Part shown: positions 16,569-26,322 of the stretch, in pieces | Numbering within the stretch: the first letter of the stretch is position 1 | Layout of the letters: each line of letters opens with the position of its first letter | Source of the DNA: Nocardia sienata NBRC 100364 | GTDB taxonomy: Bacteria; Actinomycetota; Actinomycetes; Mycobacteriales; Mycobacteriaceae | Direction of reading: 5' to 3' | Assembly (NCBI RefSeq): GCF_001613205.1 | Contig: NZ_BDBX01000012.1 | Coordinates: 28,927 to 92,926, forward strand | DNA: 64,000 nt | Notes under the pieces: generated by a model | The model's database searches: none | Seen by the model: only the letters and a program-made list of their open reading frames with translations | What the model was told of the DNA's origin: nothing | Position numbers and translations under genes: made by a program

Positions 16569-18182
16569 TCATATCAGCTCGATGTTCTCGAAATCGGCCA
16601 GGCCGTTCCAGCCGAAGACGACGCCGCGGACCCGCTCGGAGTACCCGGCCGAGTTCACGTAGTCGAAGATCGGGATGGTCGGCATATCCCGTAAGAGCAG
16701 CGTCTGCGCCCGGCCCACCAGCGCCCACGATTCGGCCTCGGTGGACGCCGCCTCGGCGGCCGCGATGAGCGCGTCGAATTCCGGGTTGTGATAGTCGAAG
16801 TCGTTGGTTTCGGAGTTGCTCAGGAACCCGGGCTCCAGGAACTGCAGCATGGTCGGATAGTCACCCTGCCAGCCCGAGCGGAACGCCTTGCCGACGGTCC
16901 GCGTGGTGATCTGATCGCGCAGTTGTTTGAACGTCGGCAGGGCCGCGCCCACCGCCTCGATACCGAGAGTGTTCTTGATGCTGTTGGCGACCGCGTCCAC
17001 CCACGCCTGATGGTCACCGTCGGCGTTGTAGGCGATCTCGAAGCGCCCGGACCACGGTGCGATCTCGTCGGCCTTCGCCCACAGCCGGCGCGCCTCGTCG
17101 GGGTTGTAGTCGAGCAGATGCGCGCCCGGCAGATCGCCGTTGTAGCCCGGGAGCACCCGGGAGGTGTAGTCGCGGGCGGGGGCGCGGGTGCCTCGGAAGA
17201 TCTTGTCGCCGATGGCCTGCCGCTGGATGGCCATCGAGATCGCGTGCCGGCGCAACCGGCCTTCCTCACCGCCGAAATGGGGGAGGCCCGACTGGGTACC
17301 GATCCACTGGCTCTGCGCGGTCGGCGCCGAGACCGCCCGCTCCCCCAGGTCGTTGTCCACCACGGTCAGCGCGCTGGAGGGAACCGTATCGAGCACATCG
17401 AGGTTGCCGGCGAGCAGATCGGCGTAGGCGGCGTCGAAGTCGGAGTAGAACACGAAGGTCAGGCCCTTGTTACGGGCCGGACGCCCACCCCGGTAGCTCT
17501 CATTGGGCACCAGGTCCAGTTTCACATCGTGCTGCCAGGCGTCGGCGGTCGCGAAGCGGTACGGCCCATTACCGATCGGTCGCTGCCCGAACGCCTCCAT
17601 ATCCGCATACGCTGCCGCGGGCAGCGGATAGAACGGGGCGTAGGCCAGCCGGGTCCGGAAGTCGATGGTGGGTTCTTTCAGCGCGACGGTGAAGGTGAGA
17701 TCGTCGAGCACCCGCAGCCCCGACATGGTCCGCGCGCGGGGCGGGTCGGCCTGTACATCCTCGAACCCGGCGATCGGCGCATAGGTGTAGCTCTGCAGCT
17801 GCGCGTTGGTGACCAGGGCGCCGTAGTTCCAGGCGTCGACGAACGAATGCGCCGTCACCGCGGAACCGTCGGAGAACGTCCAGCCGGGTTTCAGCCGGAT
17901 CCGGTAGAACTGCTGGTCGGTGGTCTCGATGGATTCGGCGACCTCGTCGTGCAGACTGCCGTCCGCCGCGATGCGGCGCAGTCCGGCGAACAACCGGTCC
18001 ACGATGCGCCCGCCGCCGTTCTCGTTGGTGTTCGACGGGACCAGCGGGTTCTGCGGTTCGGTACCGTTGACCGCGATCGATTCACCGAGGGCGGGTGTCA
18101 CCGCGCAGGCCGGCAGTACCGTCGCGCCGACCAGAACGAGTGCCAGGGCGGCCGCCCGCAACACCCACGACGATCCCCTCAC
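16569..18182 (-). CDS. dppA: Peptide-binding lipoprotein DppA
   Basis: A 537-residue family 5 extracellular solute-binding protein. The signal peptide ends in the lipobox LPAC with lipid-modified Cys26. The body has the family segments NGGGRIVDRLFAGL, WTFSDGSAVTAHSFVDAWNYG, IGNGPYRF and NPDEARRLW. It captures peptides outside the membrane and delivers them to DppBC. In M. tuberculosis the same system is reported to take part in haem uptake; whether that holds here is inference. The GTG start has GGGAGG just upstream. It is the first gene of the operon, divergent from acs across a 276-bp spacer. Confidence 0.93.
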   Translation of the reverse strand: MRGSSWVLRAAALALVLVGATVLPACAVTPALGESIAVNGTEPQNPLVPSNTNENGGGRIVDRLFAGLRRIAADGSLHDEVAESIETTDQQFYRIRLKPGWTFSDGSAVTAHSFVDAWNYGALVTNAQLQSYTYAPIAGFEDVQADPPRARTMSGLRVLDDLTFTVALKEPTIDFRTRLAYAPFYPLPAAAYADMEAFGQRPIGNGPYRFATADAWQHDVKLDLVPNESYRGGRPARNKGLTFVFYSDFDAAYADLLAGNLDVLDTVPSSALTVVDNDLGERAVSAPTAQSQWIGTQSGLPHFGGEEGRLRRHAISMAIQRQAIGDKIFRGTRAPARDYTSRVLPGYNGDLPGAHLLDYNPDEARRLWAKADEIAPWSGRFEIAYNADGDHQAWVDAVANSIKNTLGIEAVGAALPTFKQLRDQITTRTVGKAFRSGWQGDYPTMLQFLEPGFLSNSETNDFDYHNPEFDALIAAAEAASTEAESWALVGRAQTLLLRDMPTIPIFDYVNSAGYSERVRGVVFGWNGLADFENIELI

Positions 18183-18458
18183 TCACCCTCCCGGCTCGTC
18201 ACGACCACAGCCTCGGCACCCCGCAGAGTTGTCAGCAGACTATAGGTCCCGTTGGGCGATCCCGCCGGATTCGTGAACTCTCGTATCGTCGGCCCGGCCG
18301 CCGCGACCGCGCCGCGGGCGGCCGTTCGTCGGACGCCGACTGCCGCTCACCGGACACCGGCGACCATTCGTCCCGGGACCACCTCGGCGGGCCGGAGCGA
18401 GAGTCTAGGGTCACAGATGGCCCTCTATGGTGCAGGTAACGCGAAGGAAGTGACTCAG

Positions 18459-20414
18459 ATGACCGAACCCGCCGATCACCCGGACGCCTACCCGCCGAGT
18501 GCGGAGTTCGCTGCCGCGGCGAATGTCGACGCCGGTATCTACGAGCGTGCCGCGCAGGACCGCGAAGCGTTCTGGGCCGAGCAGGCCGACCGCCTGCACT
18601 GGCACGAGCGGTGGAACCAGGTACTCGACTGGACCGACGCACCGGTCGCGAAATGGTTCGTCGGCGGCCGGCTCAATGTCGCCTACAACTGTGTGGACCG
18701 CCATGTCCTGGAGGGGCGCGGCGACAAGGTCGCGCTGCACTGGGAGGGTGAGCCGGGCGATTCCCGCACGATCACCTATTCCGATCTGCTCGCCGAGGTG
18801 AGCCGGGCCGCCAACTACCTGACCGAGCTCGGGCTGACCGCGGGCGACCGGGTCGCGATCTACATGCCGATGATCCCCGAGACCATTGTGGCGATGCTGG
18901 CCTGCGCCCGGCTCGGACTGCCGCATTCGCTGGTCTTCGCCGGTTTCTCACCGACCGCGCTGCGGCAGCGGATCGACGACGCCGAAGCCCGCCTGGTCAT
19001 CACCGTCGACGGTCAGTGGCGCCGTGGGACTGCCGCACCGCTGAAAGAAGCCGTCGACGAGGCCCTGTACGCCAAGGGCGATGTGCCATCCAGCGTCGAG
19101 CACGTCCTGGTGGTCCGCCGGGTCGGCACCGAGGTGGAGTGGAACGAGGGCCGCGACCTCTGGTGGCACGAGACCGTCGCGCAGGCCGATCCGGTGCACG
19201 AGGCGCAGGCATTCGATGCCGAACACCCCCTGTTCATCCTCTACACCTCGGGGACCACGGGTAAGCCCAAGGGCATCCTGCACACCAGCGGCGGTTACCT
19301 CACCCAAACCAGCTACACCCACCGGGTGGTCTTCGACCACAAGCCGGAGACCGATGTGTACTGGTGCACCGCCGATGTCGGCTGGGTGACCGGGCACAGC
19401 TATATCGTCTACGGCCCGCTGGCCAATGGCGCCACCCAGGTGCTCTACGAGGGCACGCCGAATTTCCCCGACGAGCATCGGCACTGGCAGATCATCGAGA
19501 AGTACGGCGTCACTATCTACTACACGGCGCCGACGCTGGTGCGCACCTTCATGAAATGGGGCCGCCAGATCCCCGACGCGCACGATCTGTCCAGCATCCG
19601 CGTGCTCGGGTCGGTCGGCGAACCCATCAACCCGGAGGCCTGGCGCTGGTACCGGGACGTGATCGGCTCCGGCACCGCCCCGATCGTGGACACCTGGTGG
19701 CAGACCGAGACCGGCGCCATCATGATCTCGCCGCTGCCCGGTATCACCGCGACCAAACCGGGCGCCGCCATGACCCCCGTGCCCGGTATCTCGGCCGCTG
19801 TGGTCGACGAAGAGGGTAAGCCTGTGCGGCGCGGTGAGACCGAGGCCAACGGCTATCTGGTCCTGGACCAGCCGTGGCCGTCGATGCTGCGGGGTATCTG
19901 GGGCGATATGGAGCGGTACCGGGCCACCTACTGGGATCGTTTCGGCGACCAGGGCTGGTACTTCGCCGGAGACGGCGCCAAGCTCGATGTCAACGGCGAC
20001 CTCTGGGTACTGGGCCGCGTCGACGATGTGATGAATGTTTCCGGTCACCGCATCTCCACCGCCGAAGTGGAATCGGCGCTGGTCGGGCACTCCGGCGTGG
20101 CGGAGGCGGCGGTGGTCGGCGCCACCGACGAAACGACCGGTCAGGGGATCGTGGCCTTCGTGATCCTCACCGCCGAGGCCACCGATACCGGGGCCGCGAT
20201 GGTCGACGAACTCAAGGCCGAGGTGGCGCGCGAGATCAGTCCGATCGCCCGCCCGCGGGAGATCCATGTGGTACCCGAACTGCCCAAGACCCGCAGCGGC
20301 AAGATCATGCGCCGGCTGCTGCGCGATGTGGCCGAGGGCCGGGAGCTCGGCGATACCTCGACCCTGGTGGATCCGCAGGTCTTCGAGGCGATCCGGGCCG
20401 GCCGGGCCGACTGA
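18459..20414 (+). CDS. acs: Acetyl-CoA synthetase
   Basis: A 651-residue AMP-forming acetate:CoA ligase. Visible features are the P-loop-like motif YTSGTTGKPKG, the adenylate-binding core DTWWQTETGA, and the C-terminal catalytic lysine in KTRSGKIMRRLL (Lys615). Protein acetyltransferases acylate this lysine and silence the enzyme in related bacteria. ATG 18459 is preceded by GAAGGAAG; the upstream in-frame ATGs lack this. It is divergent from the dpp operon, and a hairpin terminator follows. It feeds acetate into central metabolism; the mycobacterial homologue (Rv3667) is subject to cAMP-linked acetylation. Confidence 0.97.
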   Translation: MTEPADHPDAYPPSAEFAAAANVDAGIYERAAQDREAFWAEQADRLHWHERWNQVLDWTDAPVAKWFVGGRLNVAYNCVDRHVLEGRGDKVALHWEGEPGDSRTITYSDLLAEVSRAANYLTELGLTAGDRVAIYMPMIPETIVAMLACARLGLPHSLVFAGFSPTALRQRIDDAEARLVITVDGQWRRGTAAPLKEAVDEALYAKGDVPSSVEHVLVVRRVGTEVEWNEGRDLWWHETVAQADPVHEAQAFDAEHPLFILYTSGTTGKPKGILHTSGGYLTQTSYTHRVVFDHKPETDVYWCTADVGWVTGHSYIVYGPLANGATQVLYEGTPNFPDEHRHWQIIEKYGVTIYYTAPTLVRTFMKWGRQIPDAHDLSSIRVLGSVGEPINPEAWRWYRDVIGSGTAPIVDTWWQTETGAIMISPLPGITATKPGAAMTPVPGISAAVVDEEGKPVRRGETEANGYLVLDQPWPSMLRGIWGDMERYRATYWDRFGDQGWYFAGDGAKLDVNGDLWVLGRVDDVMNVSGHRISTAEVESALVGHSGVAEAAVVGATDETTGQGIVAFVILTAEATDTGAAMVDELKAEVAREISPIARPREIHVVPELPKTRSGKIMRRLLRDVAEGRELGDTSTLVDPQVFEAIRAGRAD

Positions 20415-20432
20415 CCGACACCGATCCGGGCG

Positions 20433-20484
20433 CCCGCCCACGCGAACCCCGGCCTTCTCCGGCCGGTCGGCTCGCGTGGGCGGG
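20433..20484 (+). terminator. acs terminator
   Basis: CCCGCCCACGCGA (20433-20445) pairs perfectly with TCGCGTGGGCGGG (20472-20484), and the loop contains a second CCGGCC/GGCCGG pairing. It begins 18 bp after the acs stop. Confidence 0.85.
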
Positions 20485-20654
20485 ACTCGTTTCGGCGCGG
20501 GGCACGAGGGCCCCGGCCCGCGGCGTCGGGGATGGCGCCAATAGAATTGCCGAAGGTGTGCCGGGAAGTCTGGTCGGCGAGATGGGCGCGCGTCTACGGA
20601 AGGAAGCTTCCACGGCGGGCGCGGCAGACGTCCGTGCGACCGAAAGGTTTCCCC

Positions 20655-21869
20655 GTGGTCACCAACCCCCGGCTGGAACTCGCCCGCTACCTCCGCACCG
20701 AAACCGTCGGTGGCGCACTGTTGCTCGTCGCGGCCGCGGTGGCGTTGCTCTGGGTGAACTCGCCGTGGGGCCAGAGCTACCTCACACTCACCGAAACCCA
20801 CCTGGCCATCCCGCCGCTGCACCTGGATCTCACCCTGGCCGACTGGGTGCAGGACGGCCTGCTCGCCGTGTTCTTCTTCGTGGCCGGTCTCGAACTCAAA
20901 CGCGAACTCGTCATCGGCGAACTCGCCGACCCCAAACGCGCCGCGCTCCCGATCATCGCGGCCGTAGGTGGGGTGGTGACTCCGGCGATCATCGCCTACA
21001 CGGTGGGTTTCGGGGTCGACGGGATGGACCGCGGCTGGGCGATTCCGGTCGCCACTGATATCGCCTTCGCCCTCGCGGTGCTGGCCATGACCGGTTCCCG
21101 GATCCCGGTCGGTGCGCGGGTCTTCCTCCTCAGCCTGGCCGTGGTCGACGATCTGCTGGCGATCGTGCTCATCGCGGTACTGTTCACCACCGGCCTGGCC
21201 TTCGCCTGGCTGGCGGCCGCACTGGCCTGTTGCGCGGCCTGGTGGTTCGCGCAGCACAAACGGTGGACCTCCCCGCTGATCTACATTCCGTTGGCCCTGG
21301 TCTGCTGGTATGCCTTGCACGAAGCGCATATTCACCCGACGCTGGCGGGCGTGGCCTGTGGTCTGCTCACCCGGGTCCGCCCGGACAAGGGCGAAACCGA
21401 AGCCCCCGCCGCCCGCTGGGAACACCGGTTCCAACCCATTTCGGCCGGACTGTGCGTGCCACTGTTCGCGCTTTTCGCGGCCGGGGTGCCGATCAACGCC
21501 GAGGTTTTCGGCGAGCTGTTCACCGACCGGTTGTCGCTGGCGATCATCTTCGGTCTGCTCATCGGCAAAACCGTGGGCATCTTCGGGATCAGCTGGTTGG
21601 CCATCCGCACCGGAATCGCCGAACGGCCCGCACAGCTGGGTTATCGGGACATGTTCGCCCTGTCGGTGCTGGGCGCGATCGGGTTCACCGTTAGCCTGCT
21701 GGTGGCGGAACTGGCACTGGAGGACTATCCCGATTCCGCCGAACTCGCCAAGGCCGCGGTCCTGGTGACGTCCATGGCCGCATCGCTGGCCGGTTCGGCG
21801 CTACTGTTGCGGCGTGGGCGTGTCCACCGAGCACGGCGCGACGCGGATGCGCTAGAACCAGAACAGTAA
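20655..21869 (+). CDS. nhaA: Na+/H+ antiporter NhaA
   Basis: A 404-residue polytopic antiporter with about 11-12 predicted helices. The family hallmarks are DWVQDGLLAVFFFVAGLELKRE near the N-terminus, VATDIAFALAVL (the transport-related Asp region) and VVDDLLAIVLIAVLF with the paired Asp that binds Na+/H+. It exchanges Na+ for protons for pH and salt homeostasis. GTG 20655 has AAAGG seven bases upstream. An alternative GTG at 20556, eight bases after TAGAAT, would add a 33-residue basic tail. I do not recall nhaA at this place in mycobacteria, so it looks like a lineage-specific insertion between acs and the holin-X gene. Confidence 0.92.
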   Translation: MVTNPRLELARYLRTETVGGALLLVAAAVALLWVNSPWGQSYLTLTETHLAIPPLHLDLTLADWVQDGLLAVFFFVAGLELKRELVIGELADPKRAALPIIAAVGGVVTPAIIAYTVGFGVDGMDRGWAIPVATDIAFALAVLAMTGSRIPVGARVFLLSLAVVDDLLAIVLIAVLFTTGLAFAWLAAALACCAAWWFAQHKRWTSPLIYIPLALVCWYALHEAHIHPTLAGVACGLLTRVRPDKGETEAPAARWEHRFQPISAGLCVPLFALFAAGVPINAEVFGELFTDRLSLAIIFGLLIGKTVGIFGISWLAIRTGIAERPAQLGYRDMFALSVLGAIGFTVSLLVAELALEDYPDSAELAKAAVLVTSMAASLAGSALLLRRGRVHRARRDADALEPEQ

Positions 21870-21906
21870 GACCGAGCAGGATCGGGACAGGGAGAGGGTC
21901 GACCAC

Positions 21907-22407
21907 GTGAGTGTCACACAGGGCGGTAACGGAGACGGTGTACGAGGCGGCACGGTCACCTCGATTCCGCTGTCCGAGATCGACCCGCACGCATCGGCCA
22001 GTTTCGGCAGTCTTGTCCGCGACGCCTCCGAGCAGGTCTCGACCCTGGTCCGCGCCGAAGTCGCCCTGGCCAAAGCCGAGGTCACCGGTGAGATCAAGAA
22101 GGGCATGCAGGGCAGCGTCTTCTTCATCGGCGCGCTGACCGTGCTGCTGTTCAGCAGTTTCTTCTTCTTCTTCGCCGTGGCCGAGACCCTGGACATCTGG
22201 CTCACCCGGTGGGCCGCGTTCTGGATCGTCTTCGCGCTCATGATCCTGGTGACCGCGCTGCTGGCGTTCCTCGGCTACCGCAAGGTGAAGAAGCTGCGCG
22301 CGCCGGAGAAGACCATCGATTCGCTCAAGCAGACCCGTACGGTCCTGCCCTCCGGGTTCGGCGGCCACGACGAGCCGAGCGCGCTGGAGAAGACCACGCA
22401 GCGGTAG
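21907..22407 (+). CDS. Membrane protein, actinobacterial holin-X family (Rv3669 type)
   Basis: A 166-residue protein with a cytoplasmic amphipathic N-terminus (SFGSLVRDASEQVSTLVRAEVALAKAEVTGEIKKG) and two membrane helices (GSVFFIGALTVLLFSSFFFFFAVAE and WAAFWIVFALMILVTALLAFLGY). A charged tail (KVKKLRAPEKTIDSLKQTRTVLP) closes the protein. This layout defines the phage_holin_3_6 / Holin-X family. Despite the name there is no phage context; the family is chromosomal and its function is unknown. It lies 38 bp after nhaA and 49 bp before ephE. Confidence 0.85.
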   Translation: MSVTQGGNGDGVRGGTVTSIPLSEIDPHASASFGSLVRDASEQVSTLVRAEVALAKAEVTGEIKKGMQGSVFFIGALTVLLFSSFFFFFAVAETLDIWLTRWAAFWIVFALMILVTALLAFLGYRKVKKLRAPEKTIDSLKQTRTVLPSGFGGHDEPSALEKTTQR

Positions 22408-22456
22408 GCGGGACCGGCACACCGCGACGGCCCGGCGTTCACTACGCTCGGACGGC

Positions 22457-23425
22457 GTGGCGTCGAACTTTCCACCGGACCCGTCCAGCGTGCGCTTCGG
22501 CGGCCCCTGGACGCATCGCGACGTGCACGCCAACGGGATACGGCTGCACATCGCGAGCGCTGGACCGGAGCATCCGGAGGCGCCGCTGGTCGTCCTGTTA
22601 CATGGGTTCGCGGACTTCTGGTGGTCGTGGCGCCATCAGCTCACCGCGCTCGCCGAACTCGGCAATCATGTGGTAGCGGTCGACCTGCGTGGCTACGGCG
22701 ACAGTGACAAACCGCCGCGCGGCTACGACGGCTGGACGCTGGCCGGTGATATCGCGGGGCTGATCCGCGCGCTCGGGCACACCGGCGCGACCCTGGTCGG
22801 GCATGCCGACGGCGGTCTGGTCTGCTGGGCGACCGCGGTCCTGCACCCTCGACTGGTCCGGTCGATCGCTGTGGTGTCCTCGCCGCATCCGGCGGCCCTG
22901 AAGAGTTCGGTGCTGCGGGACCACGCCCAGCGCCGGGCGTGGTTACCGGAGTTCCTGCGCGACCAGCTCCCCCGCTACCCCGAGCACCGGCTCACCCGCG
23001 ACGACGGTGCCGGCGCCGTGCGGATCCTGGCCGACCGCGCCGACCGGTCCTGGGCGCGCACCGCGGATTTCGCCGACAGCGCCAACCGGATGCGTTCGGC
23101 CATCCGGATTCCCGGGGCCGCCCACTGCGGGCTGGAATACCGGCGCTGGGCCTTCCGCAGCCAGTGGCGGGCCGACGGTCGTCGGTTCATGGCGGTGATG
23201 CGTCAGCCGATCGATATCCCGGTGGTCTCCATGCGCGGCGAGTTCGACCGCTACATCCTGCCCGCCACCGTGCACCGCGGCCCGCAACTGTCACCGCACC
23301 GCCGGGTGGTCACCATCCGTGACGCCGCGCATTTCGCGCACCTGGAGAATCCGGACGCGGTCACCGCCGAGATCGCGAAGCTGCTCGCCGGGACCGACCG
23401 GCGAAGACCGGGTCGCTACGCCTGA
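22457..23425 (+). CDS. ephE: Alpha/beta hydrolase, epoxide-hydrolase-like (EphE)
   Basis: A 322-residue alpha/beta-hydrolase fold enzyme. It has the oxyanion motif HGFADFWWSWRHQ, the nucleophile elbow GHADGG with Asp (not Ser), acid Asp in GEFDRYI and base His in DAAHFAHLE. An Asp nucleophile fits epoxide hydrolases or haloalkane dehalogenases. GTG 22457 stands eight bases after TACGCT and no Shine-Dalgarno is seen, suggesting leaderless translation. It is convergent with marP, as in mycobacteria (Rv3670/Rv3671c). The natural substrate is unknown. Confidence 0.88.
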   Translation: MASNFPPDPSSVRFGGPWTHRDVHANGIRLHIASAGPEHPEAPLVVLLHGFADFWWSWRHQLTALAELGNHVVAVDLRGYGDSDKPPRGYDGWTLAGDIAGLIRALGHTGATLVGHADGGLVCWATAVLHPRLVRSIAVVSSPHPAALKSSVLRDHAQRRAWLPEFLRDQLPRYPEHRLTRDDGAGAVRILADRADRSWARTADFADSANRMRSAIRIPGAAHCGLEYRRWAFRSQWRADGRRFMAVMRQPIDIPVVSMRGEFDRYILPATVHRGPQLSPHRRVVTIRDAAHFAHLENPDAVTAEIAKLLAGTDRRRPGRYA

Positions 23426-23685
23426 GTGCCCGGTGTGGGTGGGACTCACTCACAGCCTGCGTACGTCCCGGCCGTAGACCGGCACCGGCCACCCGAGCCG
23501 CGTCGACCGGGGTGCGCCCGTGGGCGAGATCCGGTGGTAGCGGCCTTGGTCGGCTCCGCCGCATGCGGGTATTCGACGCCGCACCGACGAGGTCCCGAGC
23601 CGATTATCGGCGCACGGCCGCCGAGCCCCGGCCGACCCCGGCTTCGACACTCCCAGATACGCCAGGCCCGGCCGGCGCCCGCAGG

Positions 23686-24879
23686 TCAGCTCAGTACGCA
23701 GGGACCGGTATCCACCGGCGCACTGGCCGAGGGTGCGATATCAATACGTTCCCGGACCTCGTCGAGTGTGAGGACGTAACCGGTGTCGTCGTCGGTGACG
23801 GCGGCACCGAACACCACGCCCAGCACATTGCCCTCGGTATCGACCAGTGGGCCACCCGAATTCCCGGCCCGCACCGAGCCGCGCACGGTGTAGACCTCAC
23901 GTTCCACCGTGCCGTCCCGGTAGATGGTGGGCCCCGTCAAATCCAGCGTCTCGCGCACCCTGGCCGCGCTCGCCGTGTACCGGCCACCGCCGGGATAGCC
24001 GAGCACAATCGCGCTCTCACCCGATCCGGCCGGTTCGGACGCCTGCGGAATGACCGGCGCGACCAGCCCGGGCACCGACAGCACCGCGATATCCATGGAC
24101 GGATCGAATTCGACCACCGTGGCATCCAGCGGTCCGGCCGCGGAATCCACTGTCACGCTGGTGGTTCCGGCCACCACGTGCGCATTGGTCATCACTCGCT
24201 CCGGCGCCACCACGAAGCCGGAACCTTCCAGCGCCCGCTGGCAGCTCGGTGCCACACCGCGGATACGCAGCACGCTCTGCTGCAGGGAACCGGCGACCGG
24301 ACTGGCCAGCACGCTGGGATCCGGCGGTTCCACCGCGGCGATGGGCGCGCGCCCGAACGGGCCGATCACATCCGGCAGACCCGAGGTGTTGAGCAGTTTG
24401 GAGAACTCGTTGGGCAGGTGGCGCAACCAGTCCGGGGCGACCCGGTTGACGTCGGCCAGTACGCGGGAACTGTTGATGGCCGAGGCGATGGCGGGCTGCG
24501 ACGAGGTCGCCAGGGGCAGCGCCAGCAGCCAGGCCGTCACCAGCACCGCGCCGGTCTGCAGTACCGCGCCGACCACACTGTCGGCCCCGCGCGCGAAGGG
24601 ATGGGTCATCCCGCTGCGCGCCGCCCGGCCCAGCACCATGCCTGCTACTTCACCGACGATCACCAGCAGCACGATGAGCAGGACGCCGGCCAGTACCCGG
24701 CTGCGGCCCTCATCGATGTGCACGAGAATGTGCGGGGCGATCAGAATGCCGGCGACCGCGCCGAGCACCACCCCGAGAAAAGCCAGTGCGGACGCCACCG
24801 CGCCCTGCCGCCACCCGGAGGAGGCGGCCAGGAGCGCCAATATGACAACCGCTATATCGAGCCACGCCGAGGAGCTCAC
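23686..24879 (-). CDS. marP: Periplasmic serine protease MarP, membrane-anchored
   Basis: A 397-residue protein: four N-terminal membrane helices (CvpA-like, about 8-125) followed by a chymotrypsin-like domain. The catalytic triad is His234 (TNAHVV), Asp263 (MDIAVL) and Ser341 (GNSGGPL). Cys213 and Cys394 match the two cysteines whose disulfide activates M. tuberculosis MarP, a protease needed for acid tolerance through peptidoglycan hydrolase processing. The GTG at 24879 overlaps the Nudix stop by four bases. It is the last gene of the nth-thioredoxin-nudix-marP chain. Confidence 0.94.
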   Translation of the reverse strand: MSSSAWLDIAVVILALLAASSGWRQGAVASALAFLGVVLGAVAGILIAPHILVHIDEGRSRVLAGVLLIVLLVIVGEVAGMVLGRAARSGMTHPFARGADSVVGAVLQTGAVLVTAWLLALPLATSSQPAIASAINSSRVLADVNRVAPDWLRHLPNEFSKLLNTSGLPDVIGPFGRAPIAAVEPPDPSVLASPVAGSLQQSVLRIRGVAPSCQRALEGSGFVVAPERVMTNAHVVAGTTSVTVDSAAGPLDATVVEFDPSMDIAVLSVPGLVAPVIPQASEPAGSGESAIVLGYPGGGRYTASAARVRETLDLTGPTIYRDGTVEREVYTVRGSVRAGNSGGPLVDTEGNVLGVVFGAAVTDDDTGYVLTLDEVRERIDIAPSASAPVDTGPCVLS

Positions 24880-25580
24880 AACACCATCCCCACTGCGGCC
24901 AACGCCTCTTCCAGATCACGCACGTCGGTTCGGTCCCATTCCGATTCCCAGCCCAGTGAAGTCACGAGTTCGGCCAGTATGCCGCCGGTGAGTCCCCAGA
25001 CCAACATTCCGTCCACCTGGAAGGCCGGACTCCGGTACCCGAGCGCGGTGCGGACCAGGAACCGGTTGGCCGGATCGAGGAGTTCCGCCATCGGTACTCG
25101 CACCACCCGATCGGTTTCCGCACTGTCCACGACCCGCACCTCGCTCGGCGTGCGCCAATACGAGACGACCGGGGTGACGTCGAAGCGCGATACCGGGACG
25201 TACACCTTCGGCAGTGTGGTGATCGGCTGCACGCCGGTCCGGTCCAGACCGGTTTCCTCCCATGCCTCGCGCAGCGCGGTATCGACCGGACCGTCATCGC
25301 CGGGATCGGCGGCACCACCGGGAAATGCCACCTGCCCACGGTGCTGCCGCATGGTGGTCGCGCGCTGGGTGAGCAGTACGTCGGCGTCGGCAGGCAGCCC
25401 ACCGGCTGCGGTCGGATCACCGGCCGGATCGCCCGCGAAGAGCACCAGGACCGCGGCCTCGCGGACCTTGCCCGCCATCGTGCGGCGCAACATCCGGGTA
25501 CGGCCGAGAGTGTCGGCGAAATCGGGCTGGGCGGGTCCGGCCGCCCCGCTCAGCCAGGGCGGCACCAGATGTTCACTCAT
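24876..25580 (-). CDS. Nudix hydrolase, CoA pyrophosphatase-like
   Basis: A 234-residue Nudix protein. The Nudix box runs from GGAADPGDDG through REAWEETGL (about 88-112) with the REAWEET metal-binding core, preceded by LTQRATTMRQHRGQVAFPGG. The latter resembles the NudL/CoAse UPF0035 signature, so hydrolysis of CoA or a nucleotide diphosphate derivative is likely. ATG 25580 follows AGGAAGATCCC. It overlaps marP (GTGA) downstream, and 88 bp separate it from the thioredoxin-like gene. Confidence 0.88.
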   Translation of the reverse strand: MSEHLVPPWLSGAAGPAQPDFADTLGRTRMLRRTMAGKVREAAVLVLFAGDPAGDPTAAGGLPADADVLLTQRATTMRQHRGQVAFPGGAADPGDDGPVDTALREAWEETGLDRTGVQPITTLPKVYVPVSRFDVTPVVSYWRTPSEVRVVDSAETDRVVRVPMAELLDPANRFLVRTALGYRSPAFQVDGMLVWGLTGGILAELVTSLGWESEWDRTDVRDLEEALAAVGMVL

Positions 25581-25668
25581 GGGATCTTCCTCGAAGGGGC
25601 TATACGCGCTCCGCAGCGGCCGAGGCGTTGGCGGACCGAATAGCGAAGCGTCAGCGAAGGAATTCCCA

Positions 25669-26322
25669 TCATGCGGTGACTCCCAGCGCGCCGGCCACAC
25701 TGGCGGCGATATCGTCCGCGTCGCGGAACGGGCGGGCGACATAGTCCGCGATCGAACCGTCCGAGCGGACCAGAACGGTGATCGGCAGGGCGGTCGGGGC
25801 CTGCGCGGCGGCGCGCACTCGGGCGTCGGAGTCCTGCAGCCCCGGCAGGTGCAACCCGGGGCGCCCCTGCGCCCGCAGCTCGTCGTCGAGCGCGGCGAGC
25901 AGCGCGAGCGCTTTCGCCTCGTCCGGGTCACTGTGCACCGTGACCACCTGCACCGCGGAGCCCGCCCGGTCGGCGTATTCCTGGAAGTGGGGCAGTTCGG
26001 TACGGCACGGTTGGCACCAGTACGCCCACAGGTTGAGTACGAGGGGCCGGCCGGTAAGGCGACCCGGGTACACCGGCGAGGCATCGGCGAGACAAGTCAG
26101 CACCAGATCCGCCAGCGGACCCGGCCGCGGTGTCGATGTCGACGCGGGGGGGCAATCCGCGGCGCCGGACGCCGCGCGCAGCGCGGGTTCGATCTTGCGG
26201 GTGGGTTCTGTCACCGGCCCTGCGTTTTCCGAACCACCGCGCGGCCAGAATGCGATCGCGGCCGCCAGGGCCACTATTACCGCCGTCAACGCCCATTTCC
26301 AGAAAACCGGTACGCGACTCAC
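25669..26322 (-). CDS. Membrane-tethered thioredoxin-like (TlpA/ResA type) protein
   Basis: A 217-residue protein with an N-terminal signal anchor ([20 protein letters not shown]) and an extracytoplasmic thioredoxin fold. The active site WCQPC is at Cys103/Cys106, and the cis-Pro loop is ALPITVLV. Two further cysteines (57 and 77) could form a structural disulfide. GTG 26322 overlaps the nth stop by four bases (GTGA). It probably controls thiol redox state outside the membrane. Coupling with marP, whose activity depends on a disulfide, suggests a functional link, but that is inference. Confidence 0.88.
   Translation of the reverse strand: MSRVPVFWKWALTAVIVALAAAIAFWPRGGSENAGPVTEPTRKIEPALRAASGAADCPPASTSTPRPGPLADLVLTCLADASPVYPGRLTGRPLVLNLWAYWCQPCRTELPHFQEYADRAGSAVQVVTVHSDPDEAKALALLAALDDELRAQGRPGLHLPGLQDSDARVRAAAQAPTALPITVLVRSDGSIADYVARPFRDADDIAASVAGALGVTA

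Noticed and set aside
12943..18182. dpp cluster as a siderophore or nickel transporter
   Set aside because: Fused double ATPase, OppC-type N-terminus and family 5 lipoprotein fit the Dpp/Opp peptide system at the known syntenic place.
18948..21434. 828-codon minus-strand frame antisense to acs and nhaA
   Set aside because: Complement of two well-recognised genes; composition is His/Arg/Gly shadow.
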